A stretch of 64,000 bases of DNA from a virus. Location of the stretch: the IMG/VR virus record IMGVR_UViG_3300013372_004679, positions 1 to 64,000 of that record. The stretch is one strand, 5' to 3'. Made by a program: the position numbers and the translations under genes. Positions 1-8,695 of the stretch are shown here, piece after piece (within the stretch, counting starts at the first letter, position 1; every line of letters begins with the position of its first letter). Below the pieces are notes generated by a model. The model saw only the letters and a program-made list of their open reading frames with translations, ran no database searches and was not told where the DNA came from.

Positions 1-534
1 ATGGATAAGATGCAAAGAGCAGACGGTGCTAAGTTACTCGCTAAATTTTGTCGTAAGGTTTCTAATGTTATTCCGGTTAATAAAAATATTGTTATTGGTA
101 TTACCCATTTAATGGGCAATCCAACCGGATATGGTGCAGAATTTAAAGAAAAGAGTGGTCAGGCTATTGCTTATCAAACAGATATCAAGTTGAGAGCAAA
201 AACATTCAAGCCTTGGACATTAAGTGCCGATAGTACACAAATAGGACAAGAGATTGAGTGGCAAGTGATATGCTCTTCGTTAGGACCACCGGGCGGAAAC
301 ATTACTAGTTATATTCGATATGGTCAGGGGGTTGACAAATACATGGAAGCTATTACACTAGCTTCTGATATGGGCATCATCCACAAAGGAGGCGCTTGGT
401 ACACTCTAACCGCTTTAGAAGATAAGCCTAAATTTCAAGGAGCAGAAAAAGTGAGGCAATATCTATTGCAAAATACTGATGCCTATAGCGGTCTTGTAAA
501 GTCGATCAAAGAAATAATGGGAGTTAAATGCTGA
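1..534 (+). CDS. RecA/UvsX-like recombinase, C-terminal part (5' truncated by window edge)
   Basis: This 177-residue fragment aligns by eye with the second half of RecA-family strand-exchange proteins. It has a strand-loop segment ending in NIVIGITHLMGNPTGYG, followed by a Gly/Lys-rich loop and a DIKLRA strand, as in the L2 region and the following strand of RecA. The C-terminal segment ASDMGIIHKGGAWYTL matches the ELGV..GII.KSGAWYSY block of the RecA C-terminal domain. The Walker A and B motifs are absent because about 150-170 residues lie upstream of the window, so the ATG at position 1 is probably an internal methionine. It would coat ssDNA and drive homologous pairing during phage replication. 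It overlaps the next gene by 7 nt, the start of a tightly coupled replication operon. Confidence 0.8.
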   Translation: MDKMQRADGAKLLAKFCRKVSNVIPVNKNIVIGITHLMGNPTGYGAEFKEKSGQAIAYQTDIKLRAKTFKPWTLSADSTQIGQEIEWQVICSSLGPPGGNITSYIRYGQGVDKYMEAITLASDMGIIHKGGAWYTLTALEDKPKFQGAEKVRQYLLQNTDAYSGLVKSIKEIMGVKC

Positions 535-935
535 TTAAAGACCTAGATGGTAATAGTCATAATTGGTTATTAACTGGTAATATGGCTAAAGGAAAAATTG
601 TTAATAGATCATCATATCATTTAACTGCTAGAGCTTCTATTATTAGTATATTCCCAACACTACAAGTATTAGAAGAAGTACCAATTCCATTACGTAAAAG
701 TGAAACGCTGTATCTAGACTTTTATTTGCCTCTGAAAAAGATATGCTTTGAAGTTCACGGTGAACAACATTATAAATTTATACCATTCTATCATACTACT
801 GTTTTAAACTTTCTTAAGGCTCAAAAACGAGATAAACAAAAACAAGAGTGGTGCGAATTGAATAGTATTCAATATATTCCATTGTCTTATAATGAGTCCA
901 AAGAAGTATGGAGAGAAAAGATAAACAATGCTTAA
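528..935 (+). CDS. PD-(D/E)XK-type small nuclease (VSR/DUF559-like)
   Basis: A 135-residue protein with the pattern of a small restriction-endonuclease-fold nuclease: an LDFYLP strand carrying an acidic residue, a FEVHGEQHY strand with Glu and His, then a DKQKQEW helix and an IQYIPLSYNES strand. That order (strand D, strand ExxGxxH, helix DxxK, strand) is typical of VSR-like and DUF559-like nucleases seen in phages. Its start overlaps the recombinase stop by 7 nt and its stop overlaps the next start, so it is part of the recombination-replication operon and may process DNA ends or branched intermediates. The fold assignment comes from motif reading only; specificity is unknown. Confidence 0.6.
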   Translation: MLIKDLDGNSHNWLLTGNMAKGKIVNRSSYHLTARASIISIFPTLQVLEEVPIPLRKSETLYLDFYLPLKKICFEVHGEQHYKFIPFYHTTVLNFLKAQKRDKQKQEWCELNSIQYIPLSYNESKEVWREKINNA

Positions 936-1416
936 AACATCAAAAGAAGAAATAAAATATTGGGATGATATTCTTGATGAATATGAGAAATCGGTAGGAT
1001 TGCCGTCTTACAAAGACGATAGTATGTCATCTGATGAGCTTAATCAATATTTGACCATGAATAGAGACTCAATAGAAAAACTAGGGCCAGAAGACTGCGC
1101 CCAAATAGCGTATCGACTAGCACAATATTCTTTTCATATTCAAAGAACCATTAATAGAGAAATTGCAAGATATAATTGGGCAGATGAGACTATTAAAGAA
1201 ACTATAGCAGACGAAATTAATAATTATAAAGGATATGGTTATGTAGAGAAGTCTGGACAGGCTATTAAACATAATGATAAGGCTCAGTCATTGAATAGTA
1301 TAAAGAAGTACGCTAAACAAAGATCCGACAGATTGTCTTATTTAGCTAATGGTATTAAAAATCTATCAGATATAATCCTATCTGTACAAAAAACAAAGGT
1401 GAAACATGGGTCTTGA
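928..1416 (+). CDS. helical protein in recombination operon (possible mediator)
   Basis: A 162-residue, mostly alpha-helical, charged protein with no motif I can name. The central part (IAYRLAQYSFHIQRTINRE) and the C-terminal part (KYAKQRSDRLSYLANGIKNL) look like long amphipathic helices. It sits between a RecA-like gene plus nuclease and a DnaB-like helicase. Small helical proteins there in other large phages include UvsY-type recombination mediators, so that role is a guess from position and composition only. It overlaps its neighbours on both sides (8 nt upstream, 11 nt downstream), which implies translational coupling. Confidence 0.5.
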   Translation: MLKTSKEEIKYWDDILDEYEKSVGLPSYKDDSMSSDELNQYLTMNRDSIEKLGPEDCAQIAYRLAQYSFHIQRTINREIARYNWADETIKETIADEINNYKGYGYVEKSGQAIKHNDKAQSLNSIKKYAKQRSDRLSYLANGIKNLSDIILSVQKTKVKHGS

Positions 1417-1768
1417 TAATGATGATATCAAAGCTCTAATAGCTATTCTACAAAAGGGACTTTCTGATGAAGATACATCAGAATCCGCTCCGGTTAAACG
1501 CACTACCAAGCCAAAGGCTGTGGTCGCCAAGCCTAAAGTTAGAAAAACAACTAATAAATTTGAAAAAATGGCTGAATTCAATATGTGCAAAGAAGATGTG
1601 GAAATAGACAGAAAGATTAGAAAACCACCGCCATCAGCTAGAACTAGAGCATTTGATCTTGTAAAAGTACAGTGTCGTGTTTGTGGAAAAAAAGAAAAAG
1701 TTGCACCATCACTAGTCGAGTCTAATGATAGATATAAGTGCAACAAGTGTTCAACAGGAGCGGGTTGA
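1406..1768 (+). CDS. small zinc-ribbon protein
   Basis: A 120-residue protein. The N-terminal 55 residues are Lys/Pro/Ala-rich and probably disordered (KRTTKPKAVVAKPKVRKTT). The C-terminal part carries CRVCGKKE and, about 24 residues later, CNKC, a four-cysteine zinc ribbon. This suggests a nucleic-acid or replisome-binding accessory protein. The stop TGA overlaps the helicase start (TGATG at 1766-1770), so it is probably translated together with the helicase; a loader or adaptor role is possible but not supported by any specific motif. Confidence 0.6.
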   Translation: MGLDNDDIKALIAILQKGLSDEDTSESAPVKRTTKPKAVVAKPKVRKTTNKFEKMAEFNMCKEDVEIDRKIRKPPPSARTRAFDLVKVQCRVCGKKEKVAPSLVESNDRYKCNKCSTGAG

Positions 1769-3222
1769 TGATTTTGTGTGATCCTGCCGCGGAAAGAGCG
1801 GTATTAGCTGGTATTTGTACATATGGTGAAAACGCTTATTTAGACGTTGCCGATATTGTACAAGAAAGTTCTTTCACTATTGATAGTAATAGTATTATTT
1901 TTAAGTGTGTCAAAACACTTTGTGAAAATAATCAGAATACTATTGATATAGCATCGATATATTCTGTTGCTCAAGAGTTGGGTGTTTCTAATATTCTATC
2001 AAAGAAAGAAGAGACACAACACCTAAAGGCTATTATGGATTTTCCAGTTAGCCTAGATAATGTTCGAAAGTTCGCTGCTAAAATTCGCAAGCTAGAAATA
2101 GCCAGATTATTACGCAAGCAGTTGGAAACAACTCAGGACAAAATTCTAGAGATTACTGGAAATGAGCCAATAGCATCAATCATTGGAATAGCAGAAGATA
2201 GTATTTTTAATTTTACATCTCTGTTAAACGATGCTGATGATAAGCCTGTATCTATAGGCTCTGATATAGAAGAATATGTCAAAAATCTTGAAGAAAATAA
2301 AACAGATCAAGTTGGTATTCCAACCGGCTTTCCTATCTATGATCAGGCTATAGGTGGTGGTTTACGTAAGGGAACAATCAATGTCATCGGAGCTAGACCC
2401 AAAACCGGTAAAACTTTGTTATCAGACAACATGGGTTTCCATATTGCGAATAAATTAGGTTTGCCAGTACTCAATATGGATACAGAAATGAACAAGGAAG
2501 ATCATATCAATAGAGTACTTGCTATGATGACAGAAATAGAAATTAATAGCATTGAAACTGGTAAATTCGCGGAATCACCAGATAAAAAGAATAAGATCAA
2601 TAATGCTGCTAAGTCTTTAAAGGATACAAAACTATTTTACAAAACTATCGCCGGCAAACCATTTGAAGATCAATTGGCAATCATGCGACGATGGTTAGTT
2701 AAAGAGGTTGGATTAAATGATGACGGAACAGCAAAAGACTGTGTTATATTTTATGATTATCTCAAATTAATGGATAGTGCTGGTATAAATCAAGATTTAA
2801 AAGAATATCAAGTTCTTGGATTCATGATGACTAGTTTGCATAATTTCGCGGTAAGATACAAGGTGCCTATTGTTGCGTTTATACAGTTAAATCGTGACGG
2901 TATCACAAAAGAAAGCACAGACTCAGCAAGCGGATCTGATAGAATTATTTGGCTATGTAGTAATTTTAGTATCTTCAAGCGTAAAAGCGATGAAGAAATT
3001 GCAGAAGATGGTCCAGATAATGGTAATAGAAAACTACTACCCCTAGTAAGCCGCCACGGCGGAGGTCTTGATGACAACGACTATATCAATTGCAATATGA
3101 AGGGATGGTGTGCTAAAATTACAGAAGGTAAAACACATCTTGAAATTAAAAACAATTCTAAATCTGAGAGCGAGGGCTTCGTAGTCGATGACGATGACAA
3201 TGACCAAATCCCATTTGAATGA
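1768..3222 (+). CDS. dnaB: replicative DNA helicase, DnaB family
   Basis: The protein is 484 residues from ATG 1768. I prefer this start over GTG 1738 because AGGAGC precedes it and TGATG overlaps the upstream stop. The N-terminal helical domain (DPAAERAVLAGICTYGE) is followed by a RecA-fold ATPase with Walker A GARPKTGKTLL near residue 208. The segment VPIVAFIQLNRDG matches the DnaB H3 motif (sensor Gln), and SGSDRIIWLCSN matches the usual GS..I.Q.AD region. The first catalytic Glu follows PVLNMDTEM. It would unwind the fork as a hexamer together with the downstream primase. Length and domain order are normal for a phage DnaB. Confidence 0.92.
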   Translation: MILCDPAAERAVLAGICTYGENAYLDVADIVQESSFTIDSNSIIFKCVKTLCENNQNTIDIASIYSVAQELGVSNILSKKEETQHLKAIMDFPVSLDNVRKFAAKIRKLEIARLLRKQLETTQDKILEITGNEPIASIIGIAEDSIFNFTSLLNDADDKPVSIGSDIEEYVKNLEENKTDQVGIPTGFPIYDQAIGGGLRKGTINVIGARPKTGKTLLSDNMGFHIANKLGLPVLNMDTEMNKEDHINRVLAMMTEIEINSIETGKFAESPDKKNKINNAAKSLKDTKLFYKTIAGKPFEDQLAIMRRWLVKEVGLNDDGTAKDCVIFYDYLKLMDSAGINQDLKEYQVLGFMMTSLHNFAVRYKVPIVAFIQLNRDGITKESTDSASGSDRIIWLCSNFSIFKRKSDEEIAEDGPDNGNRKLLPLVSRHGGGLDDNDYINCNMKGWCAKITEGKTHLEIKNNSKSESEGFVVDDDDNDQIPFE

Positions 3223-4342
3223 TCAGGCAAAACTAAAAATAGTATGTGATGAAGTTTGTGATAACATCGAAACACTGCTAGATTCTTTTGGTTTAGATTA
3301 TAAGTTCAATAATAAGATGATTACAATGCCATGTCCAATTCATGGTGGAGATAATGCATCCGCACTTAATCTATATCCAGAAGGAGATAGTTATAGAGGA
3401 AATTGGAAATGCAGAACACACAACTGCGAAAAGGTTTTTAAAGGCTCTGTTATAGGCTTTATTAGAGGAGTAATATCTAATCAGAAATATAATTGGAAAG
3501 AATCTGGTGATGAAACATGCTCTTTTAAAGAAGCTGTACAATATGCTACCTCCTTTATTAATAAAGATCTAAGTAGCATTAAAATTAGTCGAAAAGACAG
3601 AGAAAAGAAACAGTTTACTGCTGTAATAGGATATCTAAATAAAGAACAAACAAAATCACTATCCAAAGTCACCAGACAACAAATTGTTAAGTCTTTAAAT
3701 ATTCCAGCACAATATTATTTAGATCGTCAATATTCTAAAGATATTTTGATCAAGTACGATGTTGGTATGTGTGAAAAAGAAGGCAAAGAAATGTACAACA
3801 GGATAGTTGTGCCTATTTATGATAATGATCATCAATATATGGTTGGCTGTACTGGTCGTAGTACTTATGAAAAATGTCCTTTATGTAAAGGCTTTCATAA
3901 TCAATCCAATAGTTGTCCAGATAAGGATAATGTTTGGAAGTTTTCAAAATGGAAACACAACGCTGATTTTAAAAGTCAAAACCACCTTTACAACTTCTGG
4001 TTTGCTAAAGAACATATACTAAAATCAGGAATTGCTATCATAGTTGAAAGTCCCGGTAATGTATGGAGACTAGAAGAAAATGGTATACACAATAGTGTAG
4101 CAATGTTTGGATCTTCTCTTAGCGACAGACAGAAAATTTTATTAGATTCTTCTGGTGCTATGAGTCTTATTGTTCTAGCGGATAACGATGAGGCTGGACG
4201 TAAAGCAGCGGATCAAATTAAACATAAGTGTCAAAATACTTATCGTATATTTATACCACCAATTAGTGCGTCAGATGTTGGAGATATGACATCAGAACAA
4301 ATTAATAATGAAATTAAGACCTATTTAGAAAGAATATCATGA
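3188..4342 (+). CDS. dnaG: DNA primase (CHC2 zinc finger plus Toprim)
   Basis: The protein has 384 residues. A zinc-binding module is visible as C49-x2-H52 (MPCPIHGG) and C74-x4-C79 (WKCRTHNC), followed by KGSVIGFIRG as in CHC2 primases. A Toprim domain follows, with the catalytic Glu in IIVESPGN (about residue 286) and the DxD motif in ADNDEAGRKAA (about residue 332). An additional C..C...C pair (KCPLCKGFHNQSNSC) lies in the middle. It is shorter than bacterial DnaG (about 580 residues) and lacks an obvious C-terminal helicase-binding domain, as many phage primases do. The start lies 35 nt inside the helicase gene; three ATG codons at 3188, 3194 and 3200 are possible. Confidence 0.88.
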   Translation: MTMTMTKSHLNDQAKLKIVCDEVCDNIETLLDSFGLDYKFNNKMITMPCPIHGGDNASALNLYPEGDSYRGNWKCRTHNCEKVFKGSVIGFIRGVISNQKYNWKESGDETCSFKEAVQYATSFINKDLSSIKISRKDREKKQFTAVIGYLNKEQTKSLSKVTRQQIVKSLNIPAQYYLDRQYSKDILIKYDVGMCEKEGKEMYNRIVVPIYDNDHQYMVGCTGRSTYEKCPLCKGFHNQSNSCPDKDNVWKFSKWKHNADFKSQNHLYNFWFAKEHILKSGIAIIVESPGNVWRLEENGIHNSVAMFGSSLSDRQKILLDSSGAMSLIVLADNDEAGRKAADQIKHKCQNTYRIFIPPISASDVGDMTSEQINNEIKTYLERIS

Positions 4343-4920
4343 CTAGAATAGTAGCATTTGCTGGACGCAAACAGTCTGGTAAAACCACATGCTCAGAAGC
4401 GGTATTGAGAGTGTCTCCACCATTAAATGCTAAAATTTATAATTTTGCAGATCCTTTGAAAAAAGATGTCTGTATGAATATTTTTGGTTTGTCTTATCAA
4501 CAGTGTTACGGCGATGATATAGATAAGAATACTTCCACAGGATTGATGTGGGAAGGTAAAGACTTAACCGCAAGAGAGGTTATGCAATTTGTTGGCACTG
4601 ATATTTTTAGAAAAATGAAAAACGACGTTTGGGCATCGGCCACCATTAATAAAATATCTATAGAAAAACCAGACATAGCAATTATTGCTGATTGTCGTTT
4701 TCCTAATGAGGTTCAGGCAGTTAAGGATGCTGGTGGTACTGTTATAAAACTCACTCGCAATCCTTATAATTCAGACCATGCTAGTGAAACAGCGTTAGAC
4801 GTATCAAATTATGATCATTCCAACTTTGATCTGGTTTTAGATAATAATAATATTAATATTGAGGAACAGACTTCGTTTGTGATACATTTCCTGGCTCAGA
4901 AAGGATTATTCCAATTATAA
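4339..4920 (+). CDS. deoxynucleoside monophosphate kinase
   Basis: A 193-residue P-loop kinase with GRKQSGKTT near residues 9-17, an FADPLKK segment shortly after (nucleotide-binding, as in T4 gp1-type dNMP kinases), MWEGKDLTAREVMQFVGTD, and ADCRFPNE in the C-terminal half. These are characteristic of the phage dNMP kinase family, which phosphorylates dNMPs to dNDPs to feed replication. It overlaps the primase stop with ATGA (4339-4342). Length is normal for the family. Confidence 0.85.
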   Translation: MTRIVAFAGRKQSGKTTCSEAVLRVSPPLNAKIYNFADPLKKDVCMNIFGLSYQQCYGDDIDKNTSTGLMWEGKDLTAREVMQFVGTDIFRKMKNDVWASATINKISIEKPDIAIIADCRFPNEVQAVKDAGGTVIKLTRNPYNSDHASETALDVSNYDHSNFDLVLDNNNINIEEQTSFVIHFLAQKGLFQL

Positions 4921-5957
4921 TTACATATTTAAGAAGCAGTTCATATGGCACACACAGTATGTGCCCTATGCAATACTTTATAGAATATAATTTAGGTCTT
5001 AGATCACCATCAAATAAGAAAGCTGATAAAGGAACTATTTGTCATAAGGTACTAGAAATTTTAGCCCATATTAAATTATGCACTCAGAATAACCAAACTA
5101 TTTATGTTGACGATATTATCGGCGATGTTGATATTAATAAGTATAATTTGACTCATATTACTGAACAGGTTTATAAGTATTACACGAGCCAGTTTAAACA
5201 TCATGTATGGGAAAACAAAGACTATAAAGACTGCCTCCTATGGGTAAATAAAGCAATCACAGACCACAATGGTGACTTTGATCCTCGCAACAGAGACATA
5301 CTACAGCCAGAGCAGCATTTTGATATCGTGATAAATAAACCTTGGGCTTATTATAAGTATAAGACTAAAAACGAAGATTTAGAAGGTAATTTAGCCATAA
5401 AAGGAACAATTGATCTTATTACCAAAGTCAATGATGACACTATAGAAATCATAGACTGGAAAACTGGCCGTCGTTTGGACTGGGCGACTGGAGAAGAAAA
5501 AACTTTGGCAAAGTTGCAGAATGATCCACAACTCAGAATTTATCATTATGCTGTGAGTGCATTATATCCAAATATGTCTCATATTATCTTTACTATTAAT
5601 TTTATAAATGATGGTGGGGCTTTCAGTGTTTGTTACGATAAATCCGATCTGCCTAAAACAGAAGATATGATTAGACAAAAGTTTGAAACAATAAAAAACA
5701 CTAAAGTTCCTCAGTTAAATAAAAGTTGGAAGTGCAATAAACTATGTCACTTTGGAAAAACAACTTTTGAAAATGGTCATATTCTTCCAATATTAGAATA
5801 TAGAGATAATCAGCTGTGTAAAGTAGACACAACAATGACCAAATGTGAACAAGTTAAACACGATATTGAACTGAAGGGTATAGAAAATGTAATTGACACT
5901 TACACGATGCCCGGTTATACTGTTGGTAAGTACAAGGCACCCGGAAGCGCAGAATGA
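4914..5957 (+). CDS. Cas4/RecB-like PD-(D/E)XK nuclease with probable Fe-S cysteines, non-ATG start
   Basis: A RecB-family exonuclease: KADKGTICHKVLEILA (H motif), GTIDLI with the first Asp, EIIDWKTG with D-x-K, and QLRIYHYAV (the Q..Y motif). A Cys next to the N-terminus (SMCPMQYF) and C-terminal cysteines (WKCNKLCHFGK, MTKC) suggest an AddB/Cas4-type iron-sulfur cluster. The first ATG in frame is 4959, but the family-typical residues TYLRSSSYGTHS are encoded upstream of it, directly after the kinase stop. I therefore place the start at ATT 4914 (AAGGA at 4901-4905, 8 nt spacing); ATA 4917 or ATT 4920 are alternatives. The product would be about 347 residues. It overlaps the next gene by ATGA. 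Confidence 0.8.
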   Translation: MIITYLRSSSYGTHSMCPMQYFIEYNLGLRSPSNKKADKGTICHKVLEILAHIKLCTQNNQTIYVDDIIGDVDINKYNLTHITEQVYKYYTSQFKHHVWENKDYKDCLLWVNKAITDHNGDFDPRNRDILQPEQHFDIVINKPWAYYKYKTKNEDLEGNLAIKGTIDLITKVNDDTIEIIDWKTGRRLDWATGEEKTLAKLQNDPQLRIYHYAVSALYPNMSHIIFTINFINDGGAFSVCYDKSDLPKTEDMIRQKFETIKNTKVPQLNKSWKCNKLCHFGKTTFENGHILPILEYRDNQLCKVDTTMTKCEQVKHDIELKGIENVIDTYTMPGYTVGKYKAPGSAE

Positions 5958-7828
5958 ACTATATACCTTTACATTGTCATTCAATGTTTAGTCTGTTGGA
6001 TGGACTCTCTAAACCAGAACAAATGGCAGAACGATGTTTAGAAATTGGAGCATCTGCCTGTGCCTTAACTGATCACGGTAATATCGCCGGGTCTGTTAAA
6101 TTTTATACTGCTATGAAAAAGGCTGGTATCAAACCTATTCTTGGGTGTGAGCTTTATATTTGTGAACAAGATCCATCTATTAAAGAAAAAGATAATAGAA
6201 ATCTAAGTCATTTTATAGTATTAGCAAAAAATTATCAAGGATGGAAAGACTTAATTAAAATAGTCTCTTCTTCGAATAAACCAGACTTCTACTATCACAA
6301 AGCAAGACTAGACTTGAAAACATTAGGTAGTCTTAATAGTGGTAATTTAATAGCTATTACTGGTCACCTAGGATCAACATTAGCAGACAATATTCTTGAT
6401 AACTATAATCTCAAAGAAGATTGGCTAGCTTTAGGCATTAAGCATGTATCGTATATAAAAGAACTTTTTAACGACCATGTGTTTCTTGAGGCTCAGCTAA
6501 TGGATTGTAATAATCTACCAGTACAAAAAATATTAACGGATGCTATTCGTAAAATTGGACAAGCCACAAACACCAAGATTATCTGTACCCCAGATGCCCA
6601 TTACGCATCAAAAGAAGATGCTGTTGATCAAAGAATCCTGCTTTGCAACAATCTGAAAACTACATTTCCTGACATTAGCCGTAAGATAAGTAATGACGAA
6701 GATGTTCCCATGGGGTGTTTTTTTACATCTGATAATTATCATATATTATCTCAAGAAGAAATTAAAGAACTTCATACAGATGAGGAAATAACAAACACCA
6801 ATATTGTAGCAGATATGGTGGAAGATTATGATATATTAAGCAAGCCAAAACTGCCTCCATTTAATTGTCCAGAAGGATATAATCCTGATGAGTATTTAAG
6901 AGAGTTGTGTAGAACGGGGTGGAGAGAAAAGATTACTAATATCATACGACAAGAGGATCAAAAGCCATATTTAGATAGAATCAAATATGAACTGGAGGTT
7001 TTACAGGGTGCTGGGCTTAGCAGTTACTTTTTAATTGTACAAGATATTGTGAATTATGTTAGACAAAACCATTGGCTTCCTGGGCCTGGACGCGGAAGCG
7101 CTGCTGGGTGTTTGGTTTCTTATTTAATTGGTATTACTAGTATTGATCCTATTAAGTATAATTTATTCTTTGATAGATTTTATAATTCTGGACGTAATAC
7201 TAAAGATCGTATTAGTATGCCAGATATTGATGTGGATGTTCCTATTAATAAAAGAGAAATCATTATAGAATATATTAAACAAAAATACGGATACGATAAA
7301 GTATCTCAAATGGTAACATTTAATACTATTAAAGGCAGAGGCGCTCTTAAAGATGTATTAAGAGTCTACGGCAATGTGTCTTTTGAAGAAATGAATAAGA
7401 TTACTAAAAATATACCAGACGAAGCCAAAATTGCCGATGAACTTCAAGAAATGAAAGAAGAAACCGGAGAATCATCAATTATTCGTTGGGCATTAGAGAA
7501 CAATGCAGAAAAACTTAAAGAGTGGTGCTATATTGACGATAATAACGAATTACAGGGGCCGTTGGCAAAAAGATTCGAGCAGGCTATTAGACTTGAAGGA
7601 ACAAAGTCCAATCAATCAAAACACGCTGCTGGTATCGCCATTAGTGCTGAACCTTTAAGTGAGATTTGTCCTATGGTTTATGATAGTAAAAATCAACAAC
7701 TAATTGCCGGTATGGAAATGCAAGATCTAGAAAGTATCGGAATTATTAAATTCGATATTTTAGGTGTTGCTATGTTAGATAAAATTATGACAATTACTGA
7801 CCTATTACAAGAAGGAGTGGTATTATGA
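5954..7828 (+). CDS. dnaE: DNA polymerase III alpha subunit, N-terminal part (PHP plus palm)
   Basis: This 624-residue protein covers the PHP domain and most of the palm of a C-family polymerase. PHP metal-site motifs are present: LHCHSMFSLLDG (H7, H9), LTDHGNIAG and GCELYI. The palm shows GPGRGSAAGC, the catalytic pair in PDIDVDVP (D426 and D428) and the third acidic residue in IIKFDILGV (D601), equivalent to D401, D403 and D555 of E. coli DnaE. Translation stops 23 residues later; fingers, HhH and OB domains are encoded separately at 8688-10304. Together the halves total about 1162 residues, essentially the length of an intact DnaE. No intein motifs are present at the break. Confidence 0.93.
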   Translation: MNYIPLHCHSMFSLLDGLSKPEQMAERCLEIGASACALTDHGNIAGSVKFYTAMKKAGIKPILGCELYICEQDPSIKEKDNRNLSHFIVLAKNYQGWKDLIKIVSSSNKPDFYYHKARLDLKTLGSLNSGNLIAITGHLGSTLADNILDNYNLKEDWLALGIKHVSYIKELFNDHVFLEAQLMDCNNLPVQKILTDAIRKIGQATNTKIICTPDAHYASKEDAVDQRILLCNNLKTTFPDISRKISNDEDVPMGCFFTSDNYHILSQEEIKELHTDEEITNTNIVADMVEDYDILSKPKLPPFNCPEGYNPDEYLRELCRTGWREKITNIIRQEDQKPYLDRIKYELEVLQGAGLSSYFLIVQDIVNYVRQNHWLPGPGRGSAAGCLVSYLIGITSIDPIKYNLFFDRFYNSGRNTKDRISMPDIDVDVPINKREIIIEYIKQKYGYDKVSQMVTFNTIKGRGALKDVLRVYGNVSFEEMNKITKNIPDEAKIADELQEMKEETGESSIIRWALENNAEKLKEWCYIDDNNELQGPLAKRFEQAIRLEGTKSNQSKHAAGIAISAEPLSEICPMVYDSKNQQLIAGMEMQDLESIGIIKFDILGVAMLDKIMTITDLLQEGVVL

Positions 7829-8010
7829 CCAAACAGTTTCAAGATCTATCAGATGGACAGGTTTTTACTCTAAATGGTTTACAATTTAAGAAAACAGCCC
7901 TTCTAAAGATTAGCTGTTGTCGTTCGATTAATGCAGAAGAATCAACAAATGCCAATAATCGTATTTTTGTAAATCCTAATCAGGAAGTAGAAGTAGATGA
8001 TCAACTATAA
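7825..8010 (+). CDS. small conserved-type phage protein
   Basis: A 61-residue protein beginning MTKQFQDLSDGQVFTLNG and ending VNPNQEVEVDD. The pattern F..L..G..F...G..F.KT, then N.......V.P...VEV, is a small beta-rich module I have seen in many phage hypothetical proteins; no function is established. It overlaps the polymerase N-half by ATGA and the exonuclease start by 14 nt, so it belongs to the polymerase translational unit. It might be an accessory subunit of the split polymerase, but that is only inferred from position. Confidence 0.6.
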   Translation: MTKQFQDLSDGQVFTLNGLQFKKTALLKISCCRSINAEESTNANNRIFVNPNQEVEVDDQL

Positions 8011-8695
8011 TAAAATTTGTGTTTTTGACTTTGAGACAGACGGTTGTGATCCGACAGTGTGTAGTCCTGTACAGATTGCTGCTGTTATGATAGATCCTAT
8101 TCATTTAGAGATTATAGATGGTTCAGAGTTTAATATCAACTTTAAACCTGAAGTTTTAGAGAACAATGATAACTATAAATATGAAACAGATATTTTGGAT
8201 TTTCATTCAAAAGTAAAAGCATGTAGTCAGGATGAGATATTAAAATCTTGGTATCAATATCCTAAGCAAGATCATGCATGGAAATTATTTGTGAACTATC
8301 TTGATAAATATCATACAAGAAGTTCTAAAAAGAGTCAGTTTAGCGCCCCTATCGCCGCTGGATACAATATTTATAGATTCGATCTACCAATTGTTGATCG
8401 ACTTAGCAAGAAATATGGAAATGTTAATAAGGAAAACAGAACAGACATATTTTTTCCACGAGATGTTGTAGATGCGATGAATCTAGTTTTTTATTGGTTT
8501 GAACATAACAATGACTTAAAGAGTTATACTCTAGATACTCTTAGAGATTATTTTGGTATTGATAAAGACGGAGCGCATGATGCTATTAAGGACGTTAAAG
8601 ATACCGCCGAAATTATTATCAGATTTATGAAACTACATCGTAATTTAGGACAGAAAATCAAATTTAAGAACGCTTTTGCAACAACAAATGACTAA
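7997..8695 (+). CDS. dnaQ: DnaQ-like 3'-5' exonuclease (probable proofreading subunit)
   Basis: A 232-residue DEDDh exonuclease: motif I FDFETDG (D11, E13), motif II in GYNIYRFDLPI, motif III GAHDAIKDVKDT with the histidine and last aspartate. The middle part contains SYTLDTLRDYFGI, typical of DnaQ and PolC exonuclease domains. It lies between the two halves of the alpha subunit and overlaps both neighbours, so it is very likely the epsilon-type proofreading subunit of this phage polymerase. In PolC an exonuclease domain is inserted in the same polypeptide; here it is a separate gene, and its location between the halves is unusual. Confidence 0.88.
   Translation: MINYNKICVFDFETDGCDPTVCSPVQIAAVMIDPIHLEIIDGSEFNINFKPEVLENNDNYKYETDILDFHSKVKACSQDEILKSWYQYPKQDHAWKLFVNYLDKYHTRSSKKSQFSAPIAAGYNIYRFDLPIVDRLSKKYGNVNKENRTDIFFPRDVVDAMNLVFYWFEHNNDLKSYTLDTLRDYFGIDKDGAHDAIKDVKDTAEIIIRFMKLHRNLGQKIKFKNAFATTND

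Noticed and set aside
7828-8688. Split intein explaining the broken polymerase gene
   Set aside because: Neither half carries intein start (Cys plus block A) or end (HN) motifs, and the usual DnaE intein site (YSFNKSHS) is uninterrupted.
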